From Paracoccaceae bacterium (GTDB lineage Bacteria; Pseudomonadota; Alphaproteobacteria; Rhodobacterales; Rhodobacteraceae), in NCBI GenBank assembly GCA_014323795.1, contig JACONK010000018.1:186001-250000 (forward strand): a DNA stretch of 64,000 nucleotides, written 5' to 3'. Numbering within the stretch: the stretch's first letter is position 1; each line of letters starts with the position of its first letter. Positions 40,340 to 47,400 of this stretch are shown in pieces. A program made the translations under genes and the position numbers. Below the pieces are notes generated by a model. That model was not told the DNA's origin and searched no databases. It worked only from the letters and a program-made list of their open reading frames with translations.

Positions 40340-42865
40340 TCATTCCTGATCACCAAATGACAATCCGACATCCGCATCATAAGTCAAACCGTCACATATC
40401 GATCCATCCGGCCCCACAGGGCAGATATGATACCCTCCGCGCTCACATACTTTGCGCTTCCATTTCGGGAATCCTTCTATAACCTCGTGTATCTCATGCA
40501 TGGATTGATCAGGCAAGGGGAGACGATCAAGGCGTTCGCGGGATGCGGAAACCTCCGAGAGAGGCCATGAATCCTCCCCGTGTCCGGCCCATGGGCGAAG
40601 TTTTCCGTTTTCTTCCACGGCCAAAACCAGAGTTTTTTGCTCACTTCCCAATCTGGTCGGATATTCGGTATCATCATGGGCTCTTCCACCGCTACGATAG
40701 CCTTCCCCAAGATTGACAATATTGTGTGCGGCAAGGCATCGGGCAGAGAGCCCCTGCCCTTCAACAGCATTTTCAGAATTCTGCAAAACATCGGGAACGG
40801 GAATGGCATCAGCTCCGTGGACCGGCTCTATAAGCGAACGTAGGCTTGGCGGCGCATCAATCTTTCCTTCCCTGAACAAAACCTGTGCAGTACGCCACTG
40901 ATCGGTGACAGGGTAGACGTATGCCCCGCTATCAAGGACATCATGCAGCCAACGATCATTTTCAACTTTATCCGGATCGGGTGAAAGTACATGCAGCGTC
41001 GGCCCGTCTACCGGGCGGGAGGCTACCGGGCGGATATCCATATGACGCCACAACCGGCCAGCCCGCTGGATCAGCGCGGCCACAGGGGCAAGGTCTGACA
41101 CCATAGCATCAAAATCCAGATCCAGAGACGATTCAAGCACTTGGGTTCCCACCAGAACAAACCCATTCCGATCCTTACCGACTTTGCCCGCGTGATCCAT
41201 AACCTCGGACTCAATTCTCTTGCGATCACCGAGTACAAATCTCGCATGCAACAACCGGGCCCGGACCCCTTTGGATCGGAGAGACGCAACAGCCGATATA
41301 GCATCATCCACCGCATTCCTCACCCAAACACATGCTGCACCTTGCCCGGCATTTTCAGCCAGTAACCTAACCGCCTCATCCGCATGTGACAGCCGTTCAA
41401 CTTTCACCGATCCCTTCGGTCCGATAGTCTGCGGCAGATCAATCACCGATACACCCTTCGCGACTGTCAAGGCTGGATAGGCACTATGATTCGACGTACC
41501 TTCGTAAACATTCAGCAGGCGTTCCCGTTGCACCATCGGCAAAGTCGCTGTCAGCAGAATTGCTGATCCTCCAGATGTACGGTGCATCCGCAACAGTGCC
41601 TCCAATTCAGAACTTATATACGGCTCACCCAGTTCATGTACCTCATCCACGATCAGAATTTTCGATGACAATCCGAAATGACGAAGAGATTGGTGTTTCA
41701 CTGGCAAGACCGACATTAATGCCTGGTCTATGGTCCCTACCCCGACATCGGCTAAAAGTGCCCTTCGACGACTTTGAGATAAAAATTCTGAACAGGTGAC
41801 CTCATCATCTTCACGCACATCCGCGTTTATGATATCCTTAAAATCAACGGATAATCCTGCACGTCCATGGGCCAGAGTCAGCGTTATGCCATTCCCAAAC
41901 ATCTTGCCCACCACTTTCGAAGCCCGCCGAAACATCGCGTCTGCCGTAGCCATTGTAGGCAGGGCGAAAAATATCCCCCGGCCTTTGCCTGCCAGCAACA
42001 TGCGCTGCGCCAGAAAAAGTGCCGCCTCTGTTTTCCCCGCGCCCGTCTCATCCTCAATGATCGCCAACATTGGACCCTCGACCATATCGATATTGGCACA
42101 TGCCTTCTGCATCGGGCGCAAATCAAAATCAAACAGGCGGGTATTCGCGGGTTCTGATCCCGCAAGACCAGCCTCAGAAACAGCGCACACGGATATCTCT
42201 CGGGCGTCTTTCAGATAGTCTGAGAGACCAACACCAGCTTTTTTCGGTTTAAACCAACGCGTATTTGACCCGACCCAATCCGCCGCAGTACACAGCCCAG
42301 GAAGCCACCATGACAATGCCGCAGATCTTTTTTCCGATATGTCGCCGAGTGCCGCCTCCGGCCACAGTTCACAAAACGCAATCACCACATCACCTGCATC
42401 TTTCGAGGCATCCTGGCCAATCCTACGAAGAGAGTTCCTGTAATCAAGCGGGCGTCTGCCCCTGCATTCAAGTGGTCCAATTCTGAGATCCGAAGGCCTT
42501 CCGTGGTGCCCGGACACTGCCGCATATAAATCCCGGCGGACCCATTGGTTACTTCCAAGGTGACATTCAAGCACGGGGTCAGACTCAAAGAGCAACACCT
42601 CCGTCAGTTTCCAATGCCCGAAATTCTCCTGAGACATGCCGTATCTTACGGCATTCCGAAAGTTGTCACTAATCTTGCCCAGATCGTGCAGCGCAATGAG
42701 CAGGATCATCGCGTCGCGCAGGGGTTTATCGTAGCGAAAGGGATCAATCAATCTCTCCGCAACAGCCGCAACGTCCAGCATGTGATATACTGCCGGGTGT
42801 TCCGGCAGACCACTGCCCTCCGGGGAACTTTTACCCGGCCAGTTGGCAATTGCATTTGGGGTCAC
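40340..42865 (-). CDS. cas3: CRISPR-associated helicase-nuclease Cas3
   Basis: An 841-residue effector nuclease. The HD domain shows YHMLDVAAVAERL and ALHDLGKISDNF; the helicase has Walker A DETGAGKTEAALF, motif II VDEVHELG, motif III LLTATLP and motif VI IQRAGRLWRHMD. All key motifs look intact, so target DNA degradation should work. The start is probably GTG 42865, with no good Shine-Dalgarno; an 8-codon frame starting ATGTTTGAA ends over this GTG (GTGA), possibly coupling translation. A degenerate CRISPR repeat lies 61 bases upstream of the start. Confidence 0.92.
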   Translation of the reverse strand: MTPNAIANWPGKSSPEGSGLPEHPAVYHMLDVAAVAERLIDPFRYDKPLRDAMILLIALHDLGKISDNFRNAVRYGMSQENFGHWKLTEVLLFESDPVLECHLGSNQWVRRDLYAAVSGHHGRPSDLRIGPLECRGRRPLDYRNSLRRIGQDASKDAGDVVIAFCELWPEAALGDISEKRSAALSWWLPGLCTAADWVGSNTRWFKPKKAGVGLSDYLKDAREISVCAVSEAGLAGSEPANTRLFDFDLRPMQKACANIDMVEGPMLAIIEDETGAGKTEAALFLAQRMLLAGKGRGIFFALPTMATADAMFRRASKVVGKMFGNGITLTLAHGRAGLSVDFKDIINADVREDDEVTCSEFLSQSRRRALLADVGVGTIDQALMSVLPVKHQSLRHFGLSSKILIVDEVHELGEPYISSELEALLRMHRTSGGSAILLTATLPMVQRERLLNVYEGTSNHSAYPALTVAKGVSVIDLPQTIGPKGSVKVERLSHADEAVRLLAENAGQGAACVWVRNAVDDAISAVASLRSKGVRARLLHARFVLGDRKRIESEVMDHAGKVGKDRNGFVLVGTQVLESSLDLDFDAMVSDLAPVAALIQRAGRLWRHMDIRPVASRPVDGPTLHVLSPDPDKVENDRWLHDVLDSGAYVYPVTDQWRTAQVLFREGKIDAPPSLRSLIEPVHGADAIPVPDVLQNSENAVEGQGLSARCLAAHNIVNLGEGYRSGGRAHDDTEYPTRLGSEQKTLVLAVEENGKLRPWAGHGEDSWPLSEVSASRERLDRLPLPDQSMHEIHEVIEGFPKWKRKVCERGGYHICPVGPDGSICDGLTYDADVGLSFGDQE

Positions 42866-42925
42866 AGGAGGTTTTTTGATTCAAACATCACCTTTATACC
42901 TGATAGTTTGCGCCCCCAAGAGTAT

Positions 42926-42954
42926 CGGTTCCTCCCAATGTGGGTGGGGAACAG
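42926..42954 (-). repeat. Isolated degenerate CRISPR repeat upstream of cas3
   Basis: 25 of 29 positions match the array consensus, including TGGGTGGGGAAC intact. It has no partner repeat at spacer distance and sits between a decayed frame and the cas3 start. It is oriented like the array (crRNA strand is minus). Confidence 0.85.
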
Positions 42955-42960
42955 ATTGCT

Positions 42961-43160
42961 TCACTCCGCATATTCAGACATCCATTTTTCAACATGGTAT
43001 TCGGTATCCCAACGTTCTTCGAATTGGAACCTCCGTTTGCCTTTCCGGTCAACAGCCGTGAAGGCAGGCTGGCCATTCAGGATTTCACAACCGAAAAGCA
43101 GTTGATAATTCGCTCTTCATTATCGAAGTCGGTCACCAGCCACGCATCCAATTAATAAGG
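42961..43160 (-). pseudogene. Decayed small reading frame between two lone CRISPR repeats
   Basis: Protein-like sequence is split over two frames on the minus strand. LDAWLVTDFDNEERIIN comes first, then in another frame FGCEILNGQPAFTAVDRKGK and RRFQFEERWDTEYHVEKWMS to a TGA at 42961. Neither part has a good start codon. Composition is unlike an accidental frame (charged, balanced, no run bias). The family is not recognised. It fills the space between the degenerate repeats at 42926 and 43225. Confidence 0.35.
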
Positions 43161-43224
43161 ATTCGATTAGGTATCAGGGGGATGTGGCCTATCATGATTT
43201 CTATTTCCTTGCTTTTCTTTCTTG

Positions 43225-43253
43225 CGGTTCATCCCTACGTGGGTGGGGAACAA
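43225..43253 (-). repeat. Isolated near-intact CRISPR repeat
   Basis: 26 of 29 positions match the consensus; the differences are one base in the stem and the last two bases on the plus strand. No repeat follows at 61 bases on either side. Minus-strand sequence after it begins CAAGAAAGAAAAGCAAGG, purine-rich and unlike the other spacers. Confidence 0.88.
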
Positions 43254-43316
43254 GAAATATCAAGTTCGGGTTTTCACGATGTATTCGTGCAGCAGCCTCT
43301 GTCCCGAAGGCGGGAA

Positions 43317-43346
43317 GTCCGGCGCACCTTGGGAGATGCGCCGGAC
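43317..43346 (-). terminator. Strong hairpin after the two-gene cassette
   Basis: A perfect 10-bp GC-rich stem (GTCCGGCGCA / TGCGCCGGAC) with a 10-base loop starts 5 bases after the stop of the 53-residue gene. There is no T-run, so it may be a Rho-dependent or partial terminator, or protect the RNA end. It would separate array/cassette transcripts from cas3. Confidence 0.65.
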
Positions 43347-43351
43347 AGGGT

Positions 43352-43513
43352 TTAGAACCCGAACATGCCGAACCCCATGGGCATAGGCGTTACCAGTATG
43401 CGCGATGTTCTTTCCGCGCTCTTCATTTTTGATGCGTACTCCAGTTCGTCTTCCGACTTGTCTGGCGACTCATCTGCCGGTTCCACATCGGGCTGGTCTT
43501 TTTCGTGTGTCAT
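43352..43513 (-). CDS. Hypothetical 53-residue acidic protein, second gene of CRISPR-linked cassette
   Basis: It starts MTHEKDQPDVEPADESPDKS, continues acidic and charged, then ends with a hydrophobic MGFGMFGF tail. Its ATG overlaps the stop of the upstream gene (ATGA), a sign of translational coupling. A strong hairpin follows 5 bases after the stop. No known family. A small, charged, coupled pair next to a CRISPR array could be phage-derived, an anti-CRISPR or regulatory pair, or an unknown accessory of the locus; the sequence alone does not decide. Confidence 0.6.
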   Translation of the reverse strand: MTHEKDQPDVEPADESPDKSEDELEYASKMKSAERTSRILVTPMPMGFGMFGF

Positions 43514-43809
43514 CCTACACCTGCTATTCTGGCGATCTTGGTCGCCGCTTCATCGATCTTGGTATCAGTGGCGATCTCCTCGAGCATCCGGTCCCGCAGA
43601 TCCCTGCGATCTTCGTACGCCTTCTCGATCATGCGCCTTCCCATAATCATACCAATCTCTGCATCATCATGGGTAAGGGTAGCACTGCTCTCCCTGATCT
43701 CCGCGTTCGTCATCCAGTTCGGGACGAACCTGATACCGCCTTCCCTAGTCTCAAGGACTTCGATCTCCAAGTCAATAGCGATACCATTGATTGGGAAGTC
43801 ATCCTTCAT
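43510..43809 (-). CDS. Hypothetical protein starting inside the terminal CRISPR repeat
   Basis: A 99-residue frame beginning MKDDFPINGIAIDLEIEVLE. The ATG at 43809 is made by the 3' part of the last CRISPR repeat, whose end differs from consensus exactly there; GTGGGG before it is repeat sequence. An alternative ATG at 43833 lies at the spacer border and would add MQFPTHVG from the repeat. The second half (RRMIEKAYEDRRDLRDRMLE) is a charged helix. The family is unknown. It is read in the same direction as the array, so array transcripts would include it. Confidence 0.6.
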   Translation of the reverse strand: MKDDFPINGIAIDLEIEVLETREGGIRFVPNWMTNAEIRESSATLTHDDAEIGMIMGRRMIEKAYEDRRDLRDRMLEEIATDTKIDEAATKIARIAGVG

Positions 43810-44075
43810 CCCCACGTGGGTGGGGAACTGCATGACAGCATAAAGAGCTTCGGTGACATTGCCGGTTCATCCCCACGTGGGTGGGGAACTGTGGGGATAA
43901 AACCACCCCGATTACCACTACCACGGTTCATCCCCACGTGGGTGGGGAACTGGTAATTCATCGGATACGGTAAACATTTCCTATGCGGTTCATCCCCACG
44001 TGGGTGGGGAACTGGCGTAAGGTAGCTGGCGGTGAAGAAGTAGACCCGGTTCATCCCCACGTGGGTGGGGAACTG
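43802..44075 (-). CRISPR. Type I-E CRISPR array, 5 repeats and 4 spacers
   Basis: 29-bp repeats sit at 43802-43830, 43863-43891, 43924-43952, 43986-44014 and 44047-44075; on the minus strand they begin CAGTTCCCCACCCACG and end GATGAACCG. Spacers are 32, 32, 33 and 32 bases. The repeat has the I-E form (compare the E. coli GTTCCCC...GGGGATAAACCG pattern). Transcription is on the minus strand, so the cas2 side is leader-proximal. The repeat at 43802 is terminal, with its last three bases changed (AAGGA for AACCG), creating the start of the adjacent gene. Confidence 0.97.
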
Positions 44076-44107
44076 ACTTGCTATAACTTATTGATTTACC
44101 AACTAAT
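44076..44107 (-). promoter_or_regulatory. CRISPR leader, AT-rich and very short
   Basis: Only 32 bases separate the cas2 stop from the first repeat. On the minus strand they read TAAATCAATAAGTTATAGC near the repeat, an AT-rich block of the kind found at the leader end of I-E arrays. Further leader elements would have to overlap the cas2 coding end. Confidence 0.6.
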
Positions 44108-44410
44108 TCATGATACGGAGGGACGCACCGGCTTTTCGGGATAAAAACTTACCAGGCTCAGGCCGTCAAAATCTACGGGCATTCGGCGGTTGGTTCCCGC
44201 AGTGGCAAATTCATATCCCTGATCGGTAGGGGACTTCCAAACTATAACGGCGTCTCCGGTGTCGATATTCGCCACAACCTGATCCCAGATCATTTCTCGC
44301 GTCCGTGTTGAATAGTCACCGACGTAAACACCGGAGCGCACCTCCACCAGCCACGTAGCGAGCCGACCGCGCAACCGCGGCATAACGTTGGAAACGACGA
44401 TAACCATCAT
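44108..44410 (-). CDS. cas2: CRISPR adaptation protein Cas2 (type I-E form)
   Basis: A 100-residue protein of the I-E Cas2 type. It starts MMVIVVSNVMPRLRGRLATW and has EVRSGVYVGDYSTRTREMIW and NRRMPVDFDGLSLVSFYP. Its dimer bridges two Cas1 dimers in the integrase. Because the neighbouring cas1 is frameshifted, Cas2 probably has no working partner from this locus. It lies 4 bases after the cas1 frame ends and 32 bases before the array. Confidence 0.94.
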   Translation of the reverse strand: MMVIVVSNVMPRLRGRLATWLVEVRSGVYVGDYSTRTREMIWDQVVANIDTGDAVIVWKSPTDQGYEFATAGTNRRMPVDFDGLSLVSFYPEKPVRPSVS

Positions 44411-44413
44411 AAT

Positions 44414-45368
44414 CTAGCGGTGTCCTGCATCGCCGGATGGCAGTACGTCGGAAAAGGCAGGCTGAATCATATCTGGCGGTGGCACGGGGCGGGGGAGATC
44501 CCCTGCCAAAAGAACTTCTTCAATGGAAGGGATGATCTTTTTCAGCAGGCCTGTGCGGCGAAAGGCATCACGGCAGGCCAGACGAACGGCACGGTCCGGT
44601 GCCATATCAATCTTCCCCTTGGATATCTGACCAGCAATTCGGAACGCCTCGGGCACAACAGTATCTAATTTATAGATATCGGCGATATCATAGACAAAAG
44701 AACGGGGCTTGCCAACGGGGCTTGCCAGTGTGTAAAAAACCGATGGCCGGTGCATATCCTGCCGCCAAAACCGCGACTTCGGACAGCCCGTGCATACAGG
44801 CAGTTGCCGCGGACAGACAACGATTAGGCACATCACTGGCCATCCAATCCCCGGGATCATAGGCACGATTCTTCCAAGTCACCCCGTATTTCCTGGCCAG
44901 TAGCTTGTAGGATTCCCTGACCCGTACGCCCTCAATCCCGCGTAACTGGTTGATGGAGCGACGCGACGGCGCATCCTCATTGAAGCGCATCGCATACATC
45001 TTGCGTACCACGCGCAACCTTGCGGCATCGTTGAGTGCTATGGATGCCTGCCACAACAATTTATCAGATCTTGCCCCGCCAGGCTGACCTGCGGAATAGA
45101 GACGGACACCCCCTTCCCCGACCCAGGTAATCAGCGTACCCGTGCGGGCAGCAAAAGCCACAGCTGCATGGGAAATCCGCGCACCCGGTTCCAGCATGAC
45201 CCCTGCCAGCCCCCCTATGGGAATCTGGGTACGAGTACCGTCGGAATTGATCGTAACGAAAGCTCCATCGGCGACATCAAGATTCGCACGACCAACGAAG
45301 ACCAGAGAAGCTCGATCCTTCAACGGGATCGGACGTGGCGGGGCAAGCCCTGGAATTCCCCCACTCAC
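44414..45368 (-). pseudogene. cas1: cas1 (type I-E) disrupted by a 13-bp tandem duplication
   Basis: GTG 45368 overlaps the cas6e stop (GTGA) and opens a typical I-E Cas1 (MSGGIPGLAPPRPIPLKDRA). The frame runs through GFLHTGKPR and then shifts. An exact 13-bp tandem duplication at 44701-44726 inserts a second GGCAAGCCCCGTT, giving GKPRWQAPFFCL and a stop. Deleting one copy restores HTGKPRSFVYDIADIYKLDT and a 313-residue protein ending SDVLPSGDAGHR. By comparison with E. coli Cas1, the catalytic His precedes the break and the Asp pair of YDIAD follows it, so the truncated product should be inactive. Confidence 0.92.
44701..44726. repeat. Exact 13-bp tandem duplication in cas1
   Basis: Two adjacent copies of AACGGGGCTTGCC (plus strand) at 44701-44713 and 44714-44726. 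13 is not a multiple of three, so it shifts the cas1 frame. Identity of the copies points to a recent and possibly reversible event. Confidence 0.97.
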
Positions 45369-46051
45369 GACACGCGCCTGATCAACATGAGACCGCATCC
45401 AAACGACTTGGCTCTACCGAAACCCCTGGCAAGCTGCCTTAGGAAAGAAGATGCATCCGTAATTTCAATCCGCCCCATCATGTCAAGAATGCCGAATTGC
45501 GGCTGCCCTTTACGCGTACCGCGATTCTGCAGTGCTTCGGTTCTGTAATCGCTGATCTCGGCAGATACTACACGGAACCCGGCTGCCTTTCCCTGCCGTT
45601 CAAGCCACGTTCGGCCTTCCCGCGATGCTATTTCCATTCGTTTGGACCACCGCATGCCTTTTGGGATATTATACAGACCATCCATCACTACATCAACACG
45701 CAATCCCCCGCGTTTCTTCCGTGTAGCGTTAGCATGTAAAACGAAGTCGACTTGTGATCCCTGATTCAAGACTGGTGCGAATTTTTTTACCGCATGAGGT
45801 TCAAACAGGTCCGTCTGGGTCGGCTCTCGTTCAGAAAGCGTCAGGAACTCACCTTTGCGCCCTGTACGCCAAAGAAAATCCCGACAACGATCAGGACCAT
45901 CGGAAAAGATCGACCAAAGCAGATGATGATGGAACGACATGCGAGAGCTGTTTCCGGACAGCGACAGCATGCTATCCAGCGCACACCCCAAAGGATGGCG
46001 AGACAAGCGGATGCGGCTCAGATAGAGTTGTTTCATGTCAGATTTAGTCAT
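45365..46051 (-). CDS. cas6e: CRISPR type I-E crRNA endonuclease Cas6e/CasE
   Basis: A 228-residue processing nuclease that cuts the repeat hairpin. It has MKQLYLSRIRLSRHPLGCAL at the start, the catalytic-His region SFHHHLLWSIFSDGPDR, and a C-terminal Gly-rich loop LARGFGRAKSFGCGLMLIRR. AAGGAG lies 6 bases before ATG 46051. It heads a cas6e-cas1-cas2-array transcription unit, separated from the other Cascade genes by the array, and its stop overlaps the cas1 start. Confidence 0.93.
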   Translation of the reverse strand: MTKSDMKQLYLSRIRLSRHPLGCALDSMLSLSGNSSRMSFHHHLLWSIFSDGPDRCRDFLWRTGRKGEFLTLSEREPTQTDLFEPHAVKKFAPVLNQGSQVDFVLHANATRKKRGGLRVDVVMDGLYNIPKGMRWSKRMEIASREGRTWLERQGKAAGFRVVSAEISDYRTEALQNRGTRKGQPQFGILDMMGRIEITDASSFLRQLARGFGRAKSFGCGLMLIRRVS

Positions 46052-46336
46052 GTTTCTCCTTGCGAATGCGTTAGTTTCATCGCCCTGGATAATCTATCCG
46101 TTCTTCGAGAGCGGCACTGTAGTGCAGTTTCTGATGTTCGCGGGGTCTCAAGCCCAACGCCAGTCTATCCGCCGCTTGGGAAGAAGAGGCGGGAAAAACT
46201 GATGATGCTCCGTTATCAGATATGAGGTCTCATGGTTATCTCCAGTTTGTGCCCCTGCGGCTGGAAGGACCTGCTCTTGGAACCGGATGCCATCCGGTGA
46301 CACGCCAGGGTAGCCCGGCACGTTTCATTGGATTGG
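46052..46336 (-). promoter_or_regulatory. Upstream region of cas6e with one copy of a duplicated leader-like element
   Basis: These 285 bases hold copy 1 (about 46235-46335) of an element repeated at 46672-46795. Read on the minus strand it has ATGAAAC, TGTCACCGG, then ACAAACTGGAGATAAC followed by ATG. In this copy the ATG opens only five codons (MRPHI). A hairpin ACCGGAT/ATCCGGT is inside. The cas6e promoter should lie downstream of it, but no clear consensus is seen. Confidence 0.5.
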
Positions 46337-46670
46337 CTACGCATCTACATCATAGGTCACCGATTTACCTCTGGTAAAGAGAGCCGCGAGTCCGATTATG
46401 ACAGTTCCGGGAAGCCACACAAACCATCCGACAATAGCTACGACCCCCCCTATCACAGCCCCGGCATCCGACCAAGTTTCACACTCTTCCGGTGAAAGAT
46501 ATTCTGATTGGATAGTCCCACACGATTCGGCATTGTCAGTTATCACAGCATCCACCGCCCCGAAGTTCAGAAAAACTGACCCAATCATAAGGGCTTGAAA
46601 CCCCAGGAAGAGAATAAGGGTTATCCACCCGAAACCCCCTCTTACGTTTCGTGATAAACTTCTTTTTCAT
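46337..46670 (-). pseudogene. Small two-TM membrane protein gene with one-base shift in a G5 run
   Basis: ATG 46670 follows a good site (CTGGAGATAAC) and opens MKKKFITKRKRG. The frame then moves by one base at the G run (C5 at 46635-46639 on the plus strand) into GWITLILFLGFQALMIGSVF. Two hydrophobic segments flank a Cys-containing acidic loop (SCGTIQSEYLSPEECETW). With G4 it would encode 110 residues. As given, only an 83-residue product from ATG 46588 could be made. The family is unknown. Sequencing error is possible. Confidence 0.6.
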
Positions 46671-47400
46671 CGTTATCTCCAGTTTGTCCCTTGTCTCGGC
46701 TGCGATTCAGGGCTTTGCTCCTCAGACCGCGTACAGCCCGGTGACACACCGGGGATGTCTTGGCGTGTTTCATTTACTGGCTGGGCACTTTCGACACCTT
46801 CAGGCCCATTAGTTTGTGATTTATCAGGTAATGTCGGAAAGGAACTTTAATCCTTGAGGCACAAGGTGCGTCGGTAATAAATCTCAATCGCTGATTAAAG
46901 CGGCGGCATCGAGACAGAATACAGGATAAGGCACGTTCCTGTCCAGGAAATGACAACCGCACCCCGAAATGACCCGCGTCGCGATCAGGGCGGCACTGCG
47001 CCGTGTGCCAAGAGACCAATGATCGGGCTGAAAAATGTTGCCGGCAAAAAGAAACCGATAGATCCATAGACGGCGCAGGCGTATCATCTGACACGGATGC
47101 GATTGTGGCAAAGAAAATTACCGCACCGCCCCTGACACAACAGGAACACGCCTGCTCCCTTTTGTCATGAGGCAAGTCCCCCGGTTGCTCTGCACTGGCT
47201 ATAGGTTTGTTTTCTATCTTCAGATATTTGCATAAATTCCCTCAGATCTTGATCTACGCAAACCTGTCCCAAGGAAATGTTACAGAACCTGACCAATTTG
47301 TGATCTGATTGCATTGTGAATGGCGGGCGCGGCGGTTAGATACTATCTTATGTTCGTCGCCCCGTGCGACTGATATCAATAACCCCAAGAGGGAACCCAA
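46671..47400. other. Region with duplicated leader-like element and bufferin promoter area
   Basis: Copy 2 of the element shared with 46235-46335 lies at about 46672-46795, including a 16-bp identical block (46672-46687) and a hairpin CCCGGTG/CACCGGG. The stretch 46800-47175 has open frames on the minus strand without family resemblance and is perhaps a remnant. From 47180 an AT-rich run leads to the bufA start, with AGAGGG 8 bases before its ATG. Confidence 0.4.

Noticed and set aside
43006-43035. Possible extra eroded CRISPR repeat (CGGTATCCCAACG)
   Set aside because: Only the first third resembles the repeat, the spacing does not fit, and the match needs a gap.
42940-43155. A 71-codon plus-strand frame starting in the degenerate repeat
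   Set aside because: It is antisense to the protein-like minus-strand frames, starts in repeat sequence and has no ribosome binding site.
43806-44060. An 84-codon minus-strand frame with repeated PHPRGDEP-like peptides
   Set aside because: It is the translation of CRISPR repeats and spacers, a known annotation artefact.
46774-47175. A 133-codon minus-strand frame upstream of bufA
   Set aside because: No family resemblance, no ribosome binding site, and an overlapping frame looks equally or more protein-like; at most a remnant.
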